The notes: generated by a model not told the origin, from the letters alone. Positions 35,054-44,300 are shown, counted from the stretch's first letter. The stretch: 64,000 nt of DNA from Sporolactobacillus shoreae (GCF_004684935.1 NZ_SRJD01000010.1:59846-123845), one strand, 5' to 3'. Numbers and translations: made by a program.

Positions 35054-35596
35054 TTAAGGCCTTCCACCCGGCTGAGCCGGCGCAAAGGGATAACTATAGT
35101 TCATCGGCCCTTCGAAAGTCACGTAATTAACGAAAACCATCGGGATAAGAAATCGTGTAATTGAATTTTCATCTTTTATAATCACATGATCGCGCCCGGC
35201 GGCTTCAACGGTTCCGGTAAAGACTTTGGCGTTCCATTCTCTATTGCCCTCAAAGGTACAGTAAACTGAGGCTTTTTTCCCAAGATTGAGCCTTAAGATG
35301 TTTTCGATGTAGGACTGTTCGACAAGTATCGGTGCGGCCGGGACCGGCTGCATCTGGCCTGGAACCTGGCCTGCGGGCGGAACAGGTATGGTTTCAGATG
35401 GAAAAGGGAAGGGAAGTGTCTGGGGCGCAGGCGAAGGCGCACCGGACGGCTGGGTGAATTGCCCGGCGAAGGGAAAAGAGCCGGTCCCTGTTTGCTGTGG
35501 TGGCGTCTGCTGCCTGGAAAAGTCCCAGTTCTGACCGCCGTCTGAACTGAAAGAAGCGCCGTACGGCCAGTTTTCAGGTGGAAATTGCGTGCTCAT
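35054..35596 (-). CDS. gerQ: Spore coat protein GerQ
   Basis: A 180-residue spore-coat protein needed to place CwlJ and cross-linked by transglutaminase in B. subtilis. The N-terminal 90 residues are Pro/Gln-rich. The conserved C-terminal domain (about 92-170) has VEQSYIENILRLNLGKKASV, FEGNREWNAKVFTGTVEAAGRDH and YSYPF. Lies 42 bp downstream of cwlJ, as in the known cwlJ-gerQ operon. Confidence 0.93.
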   Translation of the reverse strand: MSTQFPPENWPYGASFSSDGGQNWDFSRQQTPPQQTGTGSFPFAGQFTQPSGAPSPAPQTLPFPFPSETIPVPPAGQVPGQMQPVPAAPILVEQSYIENILRLNLGKKASVYCTFEGNREWNAKVFTGTVEAAGRDHVIIKDENSITRFLIPMVFVNYVTFEGPMNYSYPFAPAQPGGRP

Positions 35597-35638
35597 GTTG
35601 AATCACTCCTTATATCTTGATGTAGTTCTCGAGACGGC

Positions 35639-36061
35639 TTAATAAACATCAGGACAGACAGACTGTGAAGGCGAAAAGAAACAGTGGGCTTTAAAGCGGC
35701 CGGTGTTCCATTGATTAAACCATTGCGCCGGACATGCGCCCACGGGCTGGAAAAACCAAAGCGCGTTGGATGCGGGATGGAAATGCTCACCGTTGAGCGC
35801 GCGCCGGGCGAGCCGCTTATCCTGAGATCGGGCCGCCTGATAGAAGTATCCCTTCTGAGTGGCCTCGAACCCGCCTGGACTCTGGAAGACCATCTGCGAA
35901 ACACTTCTGATATTGCGAAAATCCAGGCAGTTACCCAGCACCCGGTTGACCCCGACATTTCCGACCATCAGCATGCCCAGATGACCGTCACCTTCAGCCT
36001 CTGCCCGCATCAGACGGGCCAAGAGCGAAACATCGCTTGATGAAAACTGAATGGCAGGCAT
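35639..36061 (-). CDS. cwlJ: Spore cortex-lytic hydrolase CwlJ
   Basis: 140 residues of the SleB/CwlJ Hydrolase_2 family, without signal peptide, as in CwlJ of B. subtilis. Visible: LARLMRAEAEGDGHLGMLMV (catalytic Glu), VGNVGVNRV, and the C-terminal NALWFF block. Degrades the cortex during dipicolinate-triggered germination and depends on GerQ. GGAGGC precedes the ATG. Confidence 0.94.
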   Translation of the reverse strand: MPAIQFSSSDVSLLARLMRAEAEGDGHLGMLMVGNVGVNRVLGNCLDFRNIRSVSQMVFQSPGGFEATQKGYFYQAARSQDKRLARRALNGEHFHPASNALWFFQPVGACPAQWFNQWNTGRFKAHCFFSPSQSVCPDVY

Positions 36062-36357
36062 GGATGCACAAGCCTCCTTATCATAAAAATGCAGGCTTTT
36101 CTCAGTTCATTCATTTTACGGATCAAAGACATATTAAGGATATGCTGCCTGCCGGGAAAGATGACAGAAAAAACAACCGGAGTCCATTCTTTTCGGTATC
36201 TTAAGCCGCCTATCATATTTTAAAATTTTGTGACAATAATGACAGCGCTACCAAAATCTGCTCGCCCGATTTCCCGATTCCCGCTGTATGAAGACGGCTT
36301 TTAGTTTATACTTAAAAGAGATGCAGGTGCACGTAAAATTGGGAGGCGAATCGCACA

Positions 36358-37350
36358 ATGGCGGATTTGTTTGACAAGCTGGAGGCCGAAATAAAGGAGA
36401 ACAGGCCCACCATCGTTTTTCCTGAAAGTGAGGACGAACGTGTTGTGGCGGCGGTCAAAAAGCTGGCAGTGAACGGCACAGTTCTGCCAATCCTGATCGG
36501 AAAAATTGGAGAAGCTGATGAAGAGTTAAGAAGGCTGGCGGCTGAGCGAAAGATCCTGTTCAGACACCCTGATACAGAAAAAAATATGGAATTTCTGATC
36601 CGCGAGCTTGTGGACCGGAGAAAGGGAAAGACGGATAAAGCTCAGGCCACGGAATGGCTTCAGGACCCGGGTTATTACGGCACGATGCTTGTATACACGG
36701 GAGAAGCCGACGGCCTGGTCAGCGGAGCGGCCCATTCGACGGCATCGACCGTTCGCCCGGCCCTGCAGATCATCAAGGCCCAGCCGGGCAAAAAGCGTAT
36801 TTCCGGCTCCTTCATCATGGTCAGGGGCGAAGAGGAATATGTCTTCGCCGACTGCGGCATCAATATCTCGCCGGACAGTGAAACACTGGCTGAAATTGCC
36901 GTGGAATCTGCCGAAACAGCGAAGCTTTTCGGTATTGATCCGAGAATCGCCATGCTCAGTTTTTCAACGAAAGGCTCGGCAAAGGATCCGACCATTGATA
37001 AAGTAACGGAAGCGGTCAGACTGGCAAAAGCGAGGGCGCCCCAGCTGCTGATCGACGGAGAGCTGCAGTTTGACGCGGCGTTTGTTCCGGAGGTTGCCGC
37101 AAAGAAAGCGCCGGATTCACCACTTAAAGGAAGGGCGAATGTCTTCATTTTTCCCAATATCGATGCCGGCAACATCGGCTATAAAATGGTTCAGCGCCTG
37201 GGCGGCTTCGTCGCGATCGGCCCGGTCCTGCAGGGGTTAAACAAACCGGTCAACGATCTATCTCGCGGCTGCAACGCCGACGATGTTTATAAGCTGGCTC
37301 TGATCACCGCAAAACAGGCACTCAGTGTGCGCAGCCACCAGAACGCTTGA
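36358..37350 (+). CDS. pta: Phosphate acetyltransferase
   Basis: Converts acetyl-CoA and phosphate to acetyl phosphate and CoA. The 330-residue length is that of the short monodomain Pta of Gram-positive bacteria. Motifs: TIVFPESEDERVV, VSGAAHSTASTVRPALQ, MLSFSTKGSAK, DGELQFDAAFVP, and the C-terminal DLSRGCNADDVY. GGGAGGCG precedes the ATG. Confidence 0.97.
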   Translation: MADLFDKLEAEIKENRPTIVFPESEDERVVAAVKKLAVNGTVLPILIGKIGEADEELRRLAAERKILFRHPDTEKNMEFLIRELVDRRKGKTDKAQATEWLQDPGYYGTMLVYTGEADGLVSGAAHSTASTVRPALQIIKAQPGKKRISGSFIMVRGEEEYVFADCGINISPDSETLAEIAVESAETAKLFGIDPRIAMLSFSTKGSAKDPTIDKVTEAVRLAKARAPQLLIDGELQFDAAFVPEVAAKKAPDSPLKGRANVFIFPNIDAGNIGYKMVQRLGGFVAIGPVLQGLNKPVNDLSRGCNADDVYKLALITAKQALSVRSHQNA

Positions 37351-37370
37351 TAAAACATCCTATTAATTTA

Positions 37371-37419
37371 AAAAAGAGGTCTGTCCAAAATTGGATGGAT
37401 CTCTTTTAAATTTTTTTGA
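37371..37419 (+). terminator. Terminator of pta
   Basis: AAAAGAG (from 37372) pairs with CTCTTTT (to 37408), with inner TCCAA/TTGGA pairing, and T7 follows at 37411-37417. Confidence 0.8.
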
Positions 37420-37615
37420 CGGATCGGTTCACACGTCAATAAACTGATTTCGAATCCTAGGCAAGTCCTGGACATGCCTGGGATAGGCAGTCACTCTGCC
37501 ATCCTTGTTATTTCGAAAATCGCTACTTTTTCCGACGAAGAAACTGATTTCCTTAATTATATATAGGGGCAGGAAGCGAATAAGAAAAACGGAACGAATA
37601 CGAAAGTCCGAAATT

Positions 37616-37741
37616 ATTGATAGTTTGCTCGATTTCATCGATAGCTTGCTGGATTTTATCGATAGGTCCTTTCTACTTATCGAAAGATTACAGATTTTTA
37701 TTGATAAAGCTGCATCGTTCATTGATAAGCTCCATTTTTGG
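37616..37741. repeat. 21-bp direct-repeat array, core ATYGATA (6 units)
   Basis: Core starts at 37616, 37637, 37658, 37679, 37700 and 37721, exactly 21 bp apart; the rest of each unit varies but is T-rich. It lies between the terminators of two convergent genes (pta and FTR1 permease). Confidence 0.9.
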
Positions 37742-37745
37742 TCCT

Positions 37746-37782
37746 AAAAAAAGCCCATTTCCTATTGTTCCGGAAACGGGCT
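37746..37782 (-). terminator. Terminator of the FTR1 permease gene
   Basis: AGCCCATTTCC (37752-37762) pairs with GGAAACGGGCT (37772-37782), one mismatch; leftward T7 follows. Confidence 0.9.
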
Positions 37783-37810
37783 GAGCACTTCAGCTTTTCA
37801 AAGCGTAAAA

Positions 37811-38983
37811 TCAATTTTCCTCAGTCGTTTTTTTTGTGCGGGAAGTAAACTTCTGACCGCGGATAAAAATAAAGATGAAAATCAGCAGGGCAAGCAGTTG
37901 CGGAATCGTGCTGTACCAGGACGGGAAAATACTCAGGCCGTTGAACGACGGAAGCGCGTCCGAGATGGTGGACGGGAGTACGCCCGCCATTTGCAGGCTG
38001 TGAATCCCGGATCCCATAAACTTAAAGCACAGGTAAAAAACGATGATGCTTGACACGAGGAAGAAGGGACGGAGCGGCAGAATCGCGCTAAGTCGCAGCA
38101 TCAGAAATCCGATGACAGTCAGTATGCCAAGGCCAAGCGCAATGCCGAGAACCAGTTTTGACGCTGGCATCCGCCCGGCCAATCCAAAGAGAAAAATAAC
38201 GGTTTCGAGACCCTCTCGGAGTACGGCGACAAATGCGAGCACGGCGAATATGGTCATCCGGCGCAGGCTAAGAGCCTGTTCGGTCTTAGAGCGGATGAAC
38301 TGATTCCAACGTGTGATATCCGCGTTACGGTGTAGCCAGTAGCCGACATAAAGCAGCATCAGGCTTGCCAGGACACCCGACCAGCCATTGATGAGCGAAT
38401 TATTAGTGCCGAACGCTTCTGTTGAAAACAGGAAAGTAACCAGTGCACCGATTGCCGTGCAGACGAGGATGGCGAGACTTGTCCCGCTCCAGACCCAGAT
38501 TTTGGCCTGCTTTGAACCGGCCTTTTTCGCAAAAGTTAAAAGCCCACCAATGACGAGCACGGCTTCGAGTCCCTCACGGATCGGGATTAACGCGGCATCC
38601 CAGACCCCGTAATTAGCCGACGCCAGCGGCTGAAGATTATCGATCATTTCATCGATTACGGGCAGCGCTTTTTCACGGCTGGACGGACTGGACAGATAGC
38701 CATCCATCATTCCAAGGCTTTTTTCTGATTTTTCATAGACACCATGCGACTGGCTGACCACATCACCTTCGACGGACATCCAATCCTTCTTCAGCTGCTT
38801 CACCTGAGCAGCGGCTTTTTCCCAGTCTCCGTCCTGCATCGACTGTTTGGCTCCGCCCAATTTCTCGATGTAGGCAGGCAGAGAGGCGTTCGCGTCCTTG
38901 GCAAAGGACGGGATCGGATTCAGCACCATGAATAAAGCAATAAGGGACACGATAAAACCTTTCATGTATCTGGTGACAAGCAT
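37811..38983 (-). CDS. FTR1-family iron permease (EfeU-like) with extracytoplasmic N-terminal domain
   Basis: 390 residues. A signal-like N-terminus (to about 28) and a 95-residue helical extracytoplasmic region precede a seven-helix FTR1 permease. Both REGLE iron-translocation motifs are present (136-140 and 256-260). Plain EfeU proteins lack the N-terminal region. No EfeO/EfeB genes are adjacent. A perfect Fur box stands 27 bp upstream, so iron starvation should induce it. GGGGG precedes the ATG. Confidence 0.92.
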   Translation of the reverse strand: MLVTRYMKGFIVSLIALFMVLNPIPSFAKDANASLPAYIEKLGGAKQSMQDGDWEKAAAQVKQLKKDWMSVEGDVVSQSHGVYEKSEKSLGMMDGYLSSPSSREKALPVIDEMIDNLQPLASANYGVWDAALIPIREGLEAVLVIGGLLTFAKKAGSKQAKIWVWSGTSLAILVCTAIGALVTFLFSTEAFGTNNSLINGWSGVLASLMLLYVGYWLHRNADITRWNQFIRSKTEQALSLRRMTIFAVLAFVAVLREGLETVIFLFGLAGRMPASKLVLGIALGLGILTVIGFLMLRLSAILPLRPFFLVSSIIVFYLCFKFMGSGIHSLQMAGVLPSTISDALPSFNGLSIFPSWYSTIPQLLALLIFIFIFIRGQKFTSRTKKTTEEN

Positions 38984-39009
38984 TTATTAACCCCCTGAAT
39001 AATTAGCAA

Positions 39010-39024
39010 TGATAATCATTATCA
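39010..39024. promoter_or_regulatory. Fur box upstream of the FTR1 permease
   Basis: TGATAATCATTATCA is a perfect 7-1-7 inverted repeat identical to the classical Bacillus Fur core. Confidence 0.93.
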
Positions 39025-39555
39025 GTTGTATAAAACTAATTTTATAAAACCGTCATTGAGCTGTCAATAAAATTCTGAGTGGTCGGGCAGAGAAAACGTT
39101 GGCAGATTCCACTGATAAGCCAAGAATGAACCCGCTGGTCCCGCGTTGAATTGAAAAAAAAATTTAGATGAACGGGCCGCTCCATTCTGAAAATGAAATT
39201 TTTATTGATATTTTCCCTTTTTGCTGATCATCTTTGCAAGTCTGTTGACAGAGCGTATTAAAGGGGCAGGTTTGGGACCTTATCTGATCCATTTCCTTCC
39301 GTGTTTCGTAAAATAAGCTTCAAGTATTCACTCATTGTGCCGTTTCCCTCAACGGTTCATCTAGTGGGGCCACTCCGCTAATAAAAGTAAAATGCCACAA
39401 ACAAAACACCGTTGATTCATTTGCCATCAACGGTGTTTGAGTGATCAACAGGCCGATTTTTTTACCACGATTGAATAGGTGCATTCGCGTGTGTTTAACG
39501 ATGCATTTGCTTGTCTGCACATCAAGATGGAATCTGCTAATGCCACAGACACTGC
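39025..39555. other. 530-bp gap without a supported gene
   Basis: Short frames on both strands lack ribosome sites and recognisable motifs. The only clear structure is a perfect 13-bp inverted repeat (39404-39416 with 39426-39438, AAACACCGTTGAT arms). It could terminate the leftward gene at 39556-40029, although it lies more than 110 bp beyond that stop. Confidence 0.6.
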
Positions 39556-40029
39556 TTATTTCTGAGGGTGGAAGCCTTCTTCAATCAGATATTCTTTCGC
39601 TTCCTTATACGTGCGGAATGTGCCATCAAGAAGGTCGCCGGCGTATACATTCCAGAGCTCATTATCATAAATCACTTCAAGCTTCTGCCGGTCGCGGTTG
39701 CTCCAGATCTCATGATCGATGCCATCAGCGGTATTCACTTCATAGATGCCCTCCGGCGAAAGCGCGTGGATGGCCTTCTCAAGTATTGTACGAAGCTCGT
39801 CTTCCGAAAAATCACGGATGTTCACTAATCCCTTTTCGTCCGTTTCGTATCCGTCAATTCCCCGTGCGTACACATAACCGTTGCCGTTAGGATGCAGGTG
39901 AAAAACGACGTTCTTTTTATCCGCCGCACTTTCCGTATACTGAAAATTAAGCCGGCTCAGCGAAACTTCCTTTTTTTCAAGCTCGGGAAAGGATTCAATG
40001 ACCGACAGTTTTTGCTGATAATCAAGCAT
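39556..40029 (-). CDS. Conserved hypothetical protein
   Basis: 157 residues, soluble and acidic, no signal or helix. The N-terminal half has YTESAADKKNVVFHLHPNGNGYVYARGIDGY. The C-terminal half is basic-hydrophobic (VIYDNELWNVYAGDLLDGTFRTYKEA). Codon usage and GC match the neighbours, suggesting a resident gene. No family recognised; possible ribosome site is weak. Confidence 0.65.
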   Translation of the reverse strand: MLDYQQKLSVIESFPELEKKEVSLSRLNFQYTESAADKKNVVFHLHPNGNGYVYARGIDGYETDEKGLVNIRDFSEDELRTILEKAIHALSPEGIYEVNTADGIDHEIWSNRDRQKLEVIYDNELWNVYAGDLLDGTFRTYKEAKEYLIEEGFHPQK

Positions 40030-40139
40030 GAATGAACCATCAACTCCAATTTTATATCGTTCTTCACTAAATTATAGCATAACGGAAAGCGGCTGGGGAA
40101 GAAGGGCTATGGCTGATATCATCAGGCTGAACTCGGTGA

Positions 40140-40232
40140 AAATCTGATAATCGATACGTAAGTTCCGATATTCGACAAACGAGTTCTGATAGTCGACAAG
40201 TAAGTTCCGATATTCGACAAACATGTTCCGAT
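40140..40232. repeat. 21-bp direct-repeat array, core AGTTCYGATA (4-5 units)
   Basis: Cores at 40161, 40182, 40203 and 40224, with a degenerate first copy at 40140, all 21 bp apart. TTCCGAT and TTCTGAT alternate, and TTCGACAA follows in the first and third full units. The core is shared with the 20-bp arrays at 16.2 and 32.9 kb. Lies between divergent genes. Confidence 0.88.
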
Positions 40233-40284
40233 AAACCAGCTGAAAAAGATTCCCATTCATTGAATTTTCTGTAGCTGAAGTATA

Positions 40285-40327
40285 TTGACATCTTTTTACA
40301 TCTAGTGTACTATATGCCTAATACATT
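40285..40327 (+). promoter_or_regulatory. Promoter and candidate GntR operator of the second ABC operon
   Basis: TTGACA (40285-40290) and TACTAT (40308-40313) have a 17-bp spacer. AGTGTA (40304-40309) and TACATT (40322-40327) form an imperfect dyad over the -10. The AGTGTA half-site resembles the one at the first GntR operon. Confidence 0.65.
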
Positions 40328-40356
40328 AATACTCGAACTTTTATTGCGGGGGATGG

Positions 40357-41133
40357 ATGATGACGGCTTGGAGGGCTTTATTTAAAAAAGAAATACGGCT
40401 AGGCAGTCTTGGATTTTTTGTTTTTCTTGGTTTTGAACTGGTGCTAATGGCTTTTGGAGTATGGCTGTATTTTCGTGCTCTTCAAGATGGAGGCGTAGGA
40501 TATCGTTCAGTGATGTTTATTATTGGAGTCGTTCTTATGACGTTACATTTCTTTTATCTTTTCGGTTATCTGATTGTCAACGCCATTCAAGAAAGAAAGA
40601 CGTTTCATCTTTGGTTAAACAATCCACTGCCCGCCTGGTCAATGCTAGGAGCAAAGATGGTTGTTGGTCTGATCTATATGACGCTCTCTTTTTTGGTAGC
40701 AAGCATTTATACGTGGATTGGTTCCCTATTGATTCCGTATGTCTCACTGCCGGCTGGAGTCCATGTGTATCGGACCGCTACTGTGCTAATTGCCTACCTG
40801 TACTGGGTGGCTCTCTATATCGGAATAGTATTCATGTTTTTATGGACAATAGAACGTATTATCCGCTCCAGAATCGGCAGACTTGTTTGGATTATTCTTC
40901 CAGTTGGTGTGATTCTTATGATCTTATTATTGGTGAAATTAAGTCAGTGGGGCATTCTTGCATTTTTCTATAATTGGGGAGAACTGCCGTCCTCGGTAGC
41001 CAATTTCTTGCTGCCTTATTCATTTTTTCATGGTCATATCTATATCGGTAATTTTGTTATGGATCTCCTGGTCATGGCTCTTCTCTTCGCGGGGTCCTCC
41101 TGGCTGATGGACCACAAACTGGAGGTGTCCTGA
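40357..41133 (+). CDS. Membrane protein of the second ABC operon
   Basis: 258 residues, about seven helices, N-terminus MMTAWRALFKKEIRLGSLGF typical of ABC-2-like permeases. First gene of the operon, ahead of the GntR regulator. Likely a transport permease for one of the two ATPases downstream. Somewhat AT-richer than the rest of the operon. Confidence 0.75.
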   Translation: MMTAWRALFKKEIRLGSLGFFVFLGFELVLMAFGVWLYFRALQDGGVGYRSVMFIIGVVLMTLHFFYLFGYLIVNAIQERKTFHLWLNNPLPAWSMLGAKMVVGLIYMTLSFLVASIYTWIGSLLIPYVSLPAGVHVYRTATVLIAYLYWVALYIGIVFMFLWTIERIIRSRIGRLVWIILPVGVILMILLLVKLSQWGILAFFYNWGELPSSVANFLLPYSFFHGHIYIGNFVMDLLVMALLFAGSSWLMDHKLEVS

Positions 41134-41170
41134 TCGATGAACAGAAATCTATTTAAGGAGGTTGATCCGG

Positions 41171-41548
41171 ATGGCAGAATTGTTCAATACATCCGCTCCA
41201 ATTTATCTCCAGCTGTGTGACCGGATCAAAAACAAGATCATTCGCGGAGAGATCGGCATCGGTGGCCAGCTTCCTTCCGTGCGCGATCTGGCTATCGATT
41301 CAGGGGTCAACCCGAATACCGTGCAGAGGACTTATCGCGAACTGGAGGAGGCGGGGATTGTGGAGAAGAGAAGGGGACAGGGCACTTTTGTCACTGAAAA
41401 TCAGGAGATCCTTCAGCGAATGCGTAACCAGCTGAAGCAGCAGCATATTTCCGGCTTTGTCCGCGAGATGAGTGAAATGGGCTACTCGAAATCGGAAATG
41501 GTAGAAGGGCTTCAAAATTATTTTAATAAAAAGGAGGAAAAGCCGTGA
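41171..41548 (+). CDS. GntR-family repressor, YtrA subfamily (second copy)
   Basis: 125 residues: winged helix (LPSVRDLAIDSGVNPNTVQRTY, KRRGQGTFVTE) and a short tail. Similar to the regulator at 8887-9294. AAGGAGG at 41155-41161 fits ATG 41171, not TTG 41162. Its stop overlaps the next start by 4 bp. Confidence 0.92.
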   Translation: MAELFNTSAPIYLQLCDRIKNKIIRGEIGIGGQLPSVRDLAIDSGVNPNTVQRTYRELEEAGIVEKRRGQGTFVTENQEILQRMRNQLKQQHISGFVREMSEMGYSKSEMVEGLQNYFNKKEEKP

Positions 41549-42237
41549 TCCAACTCGAAAGTGTTTCAAAGCGCTATCTGACAAAAAAGGCATTGAATGG
41601 CATCAGCTTTCAGATCGAGCCCGGCCACATCATCGGACTGATCGGCTCGAACGGCAGCGGGAAATCGACAACACTGAAACTAATTTCCGGGCTGATTCGT
41701 CCCACAAGAGGCACGGTTCTCGTCGATGGAGAGATCGCGAACCGCCGGATTTGCAGCAAGGTCTCTTATCTTTCAGAGCTTGACAGCTATTATTCTTTTT
41801 TTACCGTGAAAGAGACCGTCGATTTTTACGAACAGACCTTCAGCGATTTCAACCGAAAAAAAGCCGAGGAAATGCTCGATTTTATGAAGCTGGATCGAAA
41901 CCAGAAGGTGAAACACCTCTCCAAAGGAAATCGAGGCCGGCTGAAAATCGTTGCTGCACTGGCCCGCGACGTGCCCTACATATTGATGGATGAGCCGCTT
42001 TCGGGGCTGGATCCGATGGTGCGGCAGTCGATTGTCAGAAGTTTGATCTCATTTATTGATCTGGAAAAGCAAACGGTGGTCCTAACCACCCATGAGCTGC
42101 AGGAAATTGAGCCATTGCTCGATACGGTGATTCTGATTAAGAACGGCGAAATTTTGGATGTAAAAAGTGTCGAGGAGATCCGCAGCACGGAAAATCTCAG
42201 TTTAGTCGATTGGATGGTGAAAGAGTATGGGAATTAA
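41545..42237 (+). CDS. ABC transporter ATP-binding protein (YtrB-like)
   Basis: 230 residues: Walker A GSNGSGKST, variant signature LSKGNRGRL, Walker B ILMDEPLSG, H-loop TTHELQE. GTG start after AAAGGAGG, coupled to the GntR gene. The SKGN signature parallels the SKGQ of the ATPase in the first operon. Confidence 0.92.
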   Translation: MIQLESVSKRYLTKKALNGISFQIEPGHIIGLIGSNGSGKSTTLKLISGLIRPTRGTVLVDGEIANRRICSKVSYLSELDSYYSFFTVKETVDFYEQTFSDFNRKKAEEMLDFMKLDRNQKVKHLSKGNRGRLKIVAALARDVPYILMDEPLSGLDPMVRQSIVRSLISFIDLEKQTVVLTTHELQEIEPLLDTVILIKNGEILDVKSVEEIRSTENLSLVDWMVKEYGN

Positions 42238-43168
42238 CACAGAACCGCAGAAGCAGCCTGCGGTGAAACTGGAACATGTCACGAAGAAGTTCGGCAGTAA
42301 AACAGTCATTGATGACCTCAGCTTTGAAATTTACGGCGGCGAAGTGTTTGGTTTTCTCGGGCCGAACGGGGCCGGCAAAACGACCACAATCCGCATGATT
42401 GTTGGCCTGATGCGGATGACAAAGGGTAACATTTTTATTCAGGGACACAGCGTTAAAAGTGAGTTCAAACAGGCGATGCGCCAGGTCGGCGCAATCGTCG
42501 AGAATCCGGAGATGTATAAGTTCCTGACAGGCTATCAGAACCTGGTGCATTATGCGCGGATGATTCCCGGCATCAGCAAGGAACGGATCATGGAAGTTGT
42601 CAAACTCGTGGATCTGGAGGACCGAATCCATGAGAAAGTGAAAAAGTACTCGCTCGGTATGCGGCAGCGATTGGGCGTGGCTCAGGCGCTGCTTCACCAT
42701 CCGTCCGTACTGATTCTTGATGAGCCGACGAACGGCCTCGATCCACAGGGGATTCACGACTTGCGCAATTATCTGCATGAGCTGTCCCGTAAGGAAGGCG
42801 TGGCCGTTGTTGTCTCCAGCCATCTCCTGTCAGAAATGCAGCTGATGTGTGACCGGATCGGCATTATTAAAAAGGGCAAACTGATCGGCGTTGAAACGGT
42901 CAGTGATTTCATGGGTGAAGGCGAAGGGAAAGTGCGGTTTACGGTTGACGATGGACAGTCGGCCGCACAGATTGTGAAGCAAAAATTGTCGCTGGATGCC
43001 GCATCTATCGAATCCGATGCCATTGAATTGGCGATTGAACATGAAAAGATTCCGGTGGTTGTCGATACACTTGTCGTCAGCCAGGTGAAAATTTATGGGG
43101 TTGTTTCAGTGACCCAGTCTTTGGAAGACCGGTTCCTTGAAGTGACGGGAGGTAAGAGCGTTGGCTAA
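42227..43168 (+). CDS. ABC transporter ATP-binding protein (BcrA type)
   Basis: 313 residues with Walker A GPNGAGKTT, Q-loop VGAIVENPEMY, signature YSLGMRQRLG, Walker B LILDEPTNG and H-loop SSHLLSE, plus a C-terminal extension. The VENPEMY and SLGMRQRLG motifs are typical of bacitracin/lantibiotic-resistance ATPases. Overlaps the genes on both sides. Confidence 0.93.
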   Translation: MGINTEPQKQPAVKLEHVTKKFGSKTVIDDLSFEIYGGEVFGFLGPNGAGKTTTIRMIVGLMRMTKGNIFIQGHSVKSEFKQAMRQVGAIVENPEMYKFLTGYQNLVHYARMIPGISKERIMEVVKLVDLEDRIHEKVKKYSLGMRQRLGVAQALLHHPSVLILDEPTNGLDPQGIHDLRNYLHELSRKEGVAVVVSSHLLSEMQLMCDRIGIIKKGKLIGVETVSDFMGEGEGKVRFTVDDGQSAAQIVKQKLSLDAASIESDAIELAIEHEKIPVVVDTLVVSQVKIYGVVSVTQSLEDRFLEVTGGKSVG

Positions 43169-44117
43169 TTTTCTCGGACTGATTCAAAATGAAAATATGA
43201 AAATTTATCGCAGAAATTCGGCAAAAGTTTTTGCAGCAATTTTGATCGGGTTGCTTCTACTCGGCGCGCTCATTGTAAAATTAAACGCACCGGAGCACCC
43301 TACGCAGGACACGCACTGGAAACAGAGCCTGCAGCAGCAAAACACGCAGTACCAGCAGGCGTTGACCCAGATGAAGGATAACGACTCCTATCAGAACTAC
43401 TACAAAAGCCAGATTGCCATCAATCAGTACCGGATCGACCACAATATCGCTCCGGACCGTCAGATGACACTCTGGAGCTTTGTTGAAAATGCGACGCCGA
43501 TTATGATCCTAGTCATCAGTATTTTTACCATTATTGTTGTGGCCAACTCCATCGCGAGCGAGTTCAATACAGGAACCGTCAAGCTCCTGATGATCCGGCC
43601 GATCTCCCGGACGGAAATCCTGCTTTCGAAATATGTGTCATCCCTGTTGTTTTCTCTCCTGTGCCTCGTCGTCTTGTTCCTTTTTTCGTGGTTGATCGGC
43701 GGCTTGTTCTTCGGATTCAGCGGGGGCGAAGCGCATCTCAGTTATATCAACGGAGCGGTGCATGAAACCAGCTGGGTTCTGGCTACCTGGCAGAATTATC
43801 TTCTGGACGCTGTCAAGCTGATTATGATGGTGACATTGGCCGGTGTTATCGCCGCATTATTCCGAAACGGTGGGCTGGCCATCGGCTTGACGATCTTTCT
43901 CATGATGGGTTCCAATACGATTTTGGCGTTGATCAGCCAGTATGACTGGGTCAAGTACGTGCTGTTTACCAATATGGATCTGAATCAGTATTTTAATGGT
44001 CAGCAGACCCGTAACGACATGTCGCTCGGCTTTTCGCTGATCGTGCTTGCTGTTTATTATGTTGTTTTTCTGGGGGCCGGCTGGCTGTTCTATACCAAAC
44101 GGGACATCAAAGCCTGA
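43161..44117 (+). CDS. ABC-2 family permease (BcrB type)
   Basis: 318 residues. Helix 1 (about 17-37) is followed by a large Gln-rich extracytoplasmic loop (about 45-105), then five further helices. It contains IASEFNTGTVKLLMIRPISRTEILLSKY, a hallmark of this permease family. TTG start at 43161, overlapping the ATPase gene, with GGGAGGT upstream. Likely exports peptide antibiotics or similar. Confidence 0.9.
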   Translation: MANFLGLIQNENMKIYRRNSAKVFAAILIGLLLLGALIVKLNAPEHPTQDTHWKQSLQQQNTQYQQALTQMKDNDSYQNYYKSQIAINQYRIDHNIAPDRQMTLWSFVENATPIMILVISIFTIIVVANSIASEFNTGTVKLLMIRPISRTEILLSKYVSSLLFSLLCLVVLFLFSWLIGGLFFGFSGGEAHLSYINGAVHETSWVLATWQNYLLDAVKLIMMVTLAGVIAALFRNGGLAIGLTIFLMMGSNTILALISQYDWVKYVLFTNMDLNQYFNGQQTRNDMSLGFSLIVLAVYYVVFLGAGWLFYTKRDIKA

Positions 44118-44132
44118 TCGAAAAAAATCTGA

Positions 44133-44163
44133 GGGGTCGCAAAATGCTGCGACCCCCATTTTT
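44133..44163 (+). terminator. Terminator of the second ABC operon
   Basis: GGGGTCGCA pairs with TGCGACCCC around 6 nt, followed by CATTTTTG. Confidence 0.92.
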
Positions 44164-44300
44164 GTATTTCTTTTCATAGATATTGGAATTTTATCGTAAT
44201 GACAGGTACCGTTCAGGGAAAGTTCATAATAGACATGTAAGATCAATAAAGTAAATAGAAAAATCCCGGAAACCAATGATGAATCCGAGGAGGAAAATTA

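Noticed and set aside
39332..39520. 62-codon leftward frame as a transposase remnant
   Set aside because: No transposase motif could be recognised; it spans a hairpin and has no ribosome site.
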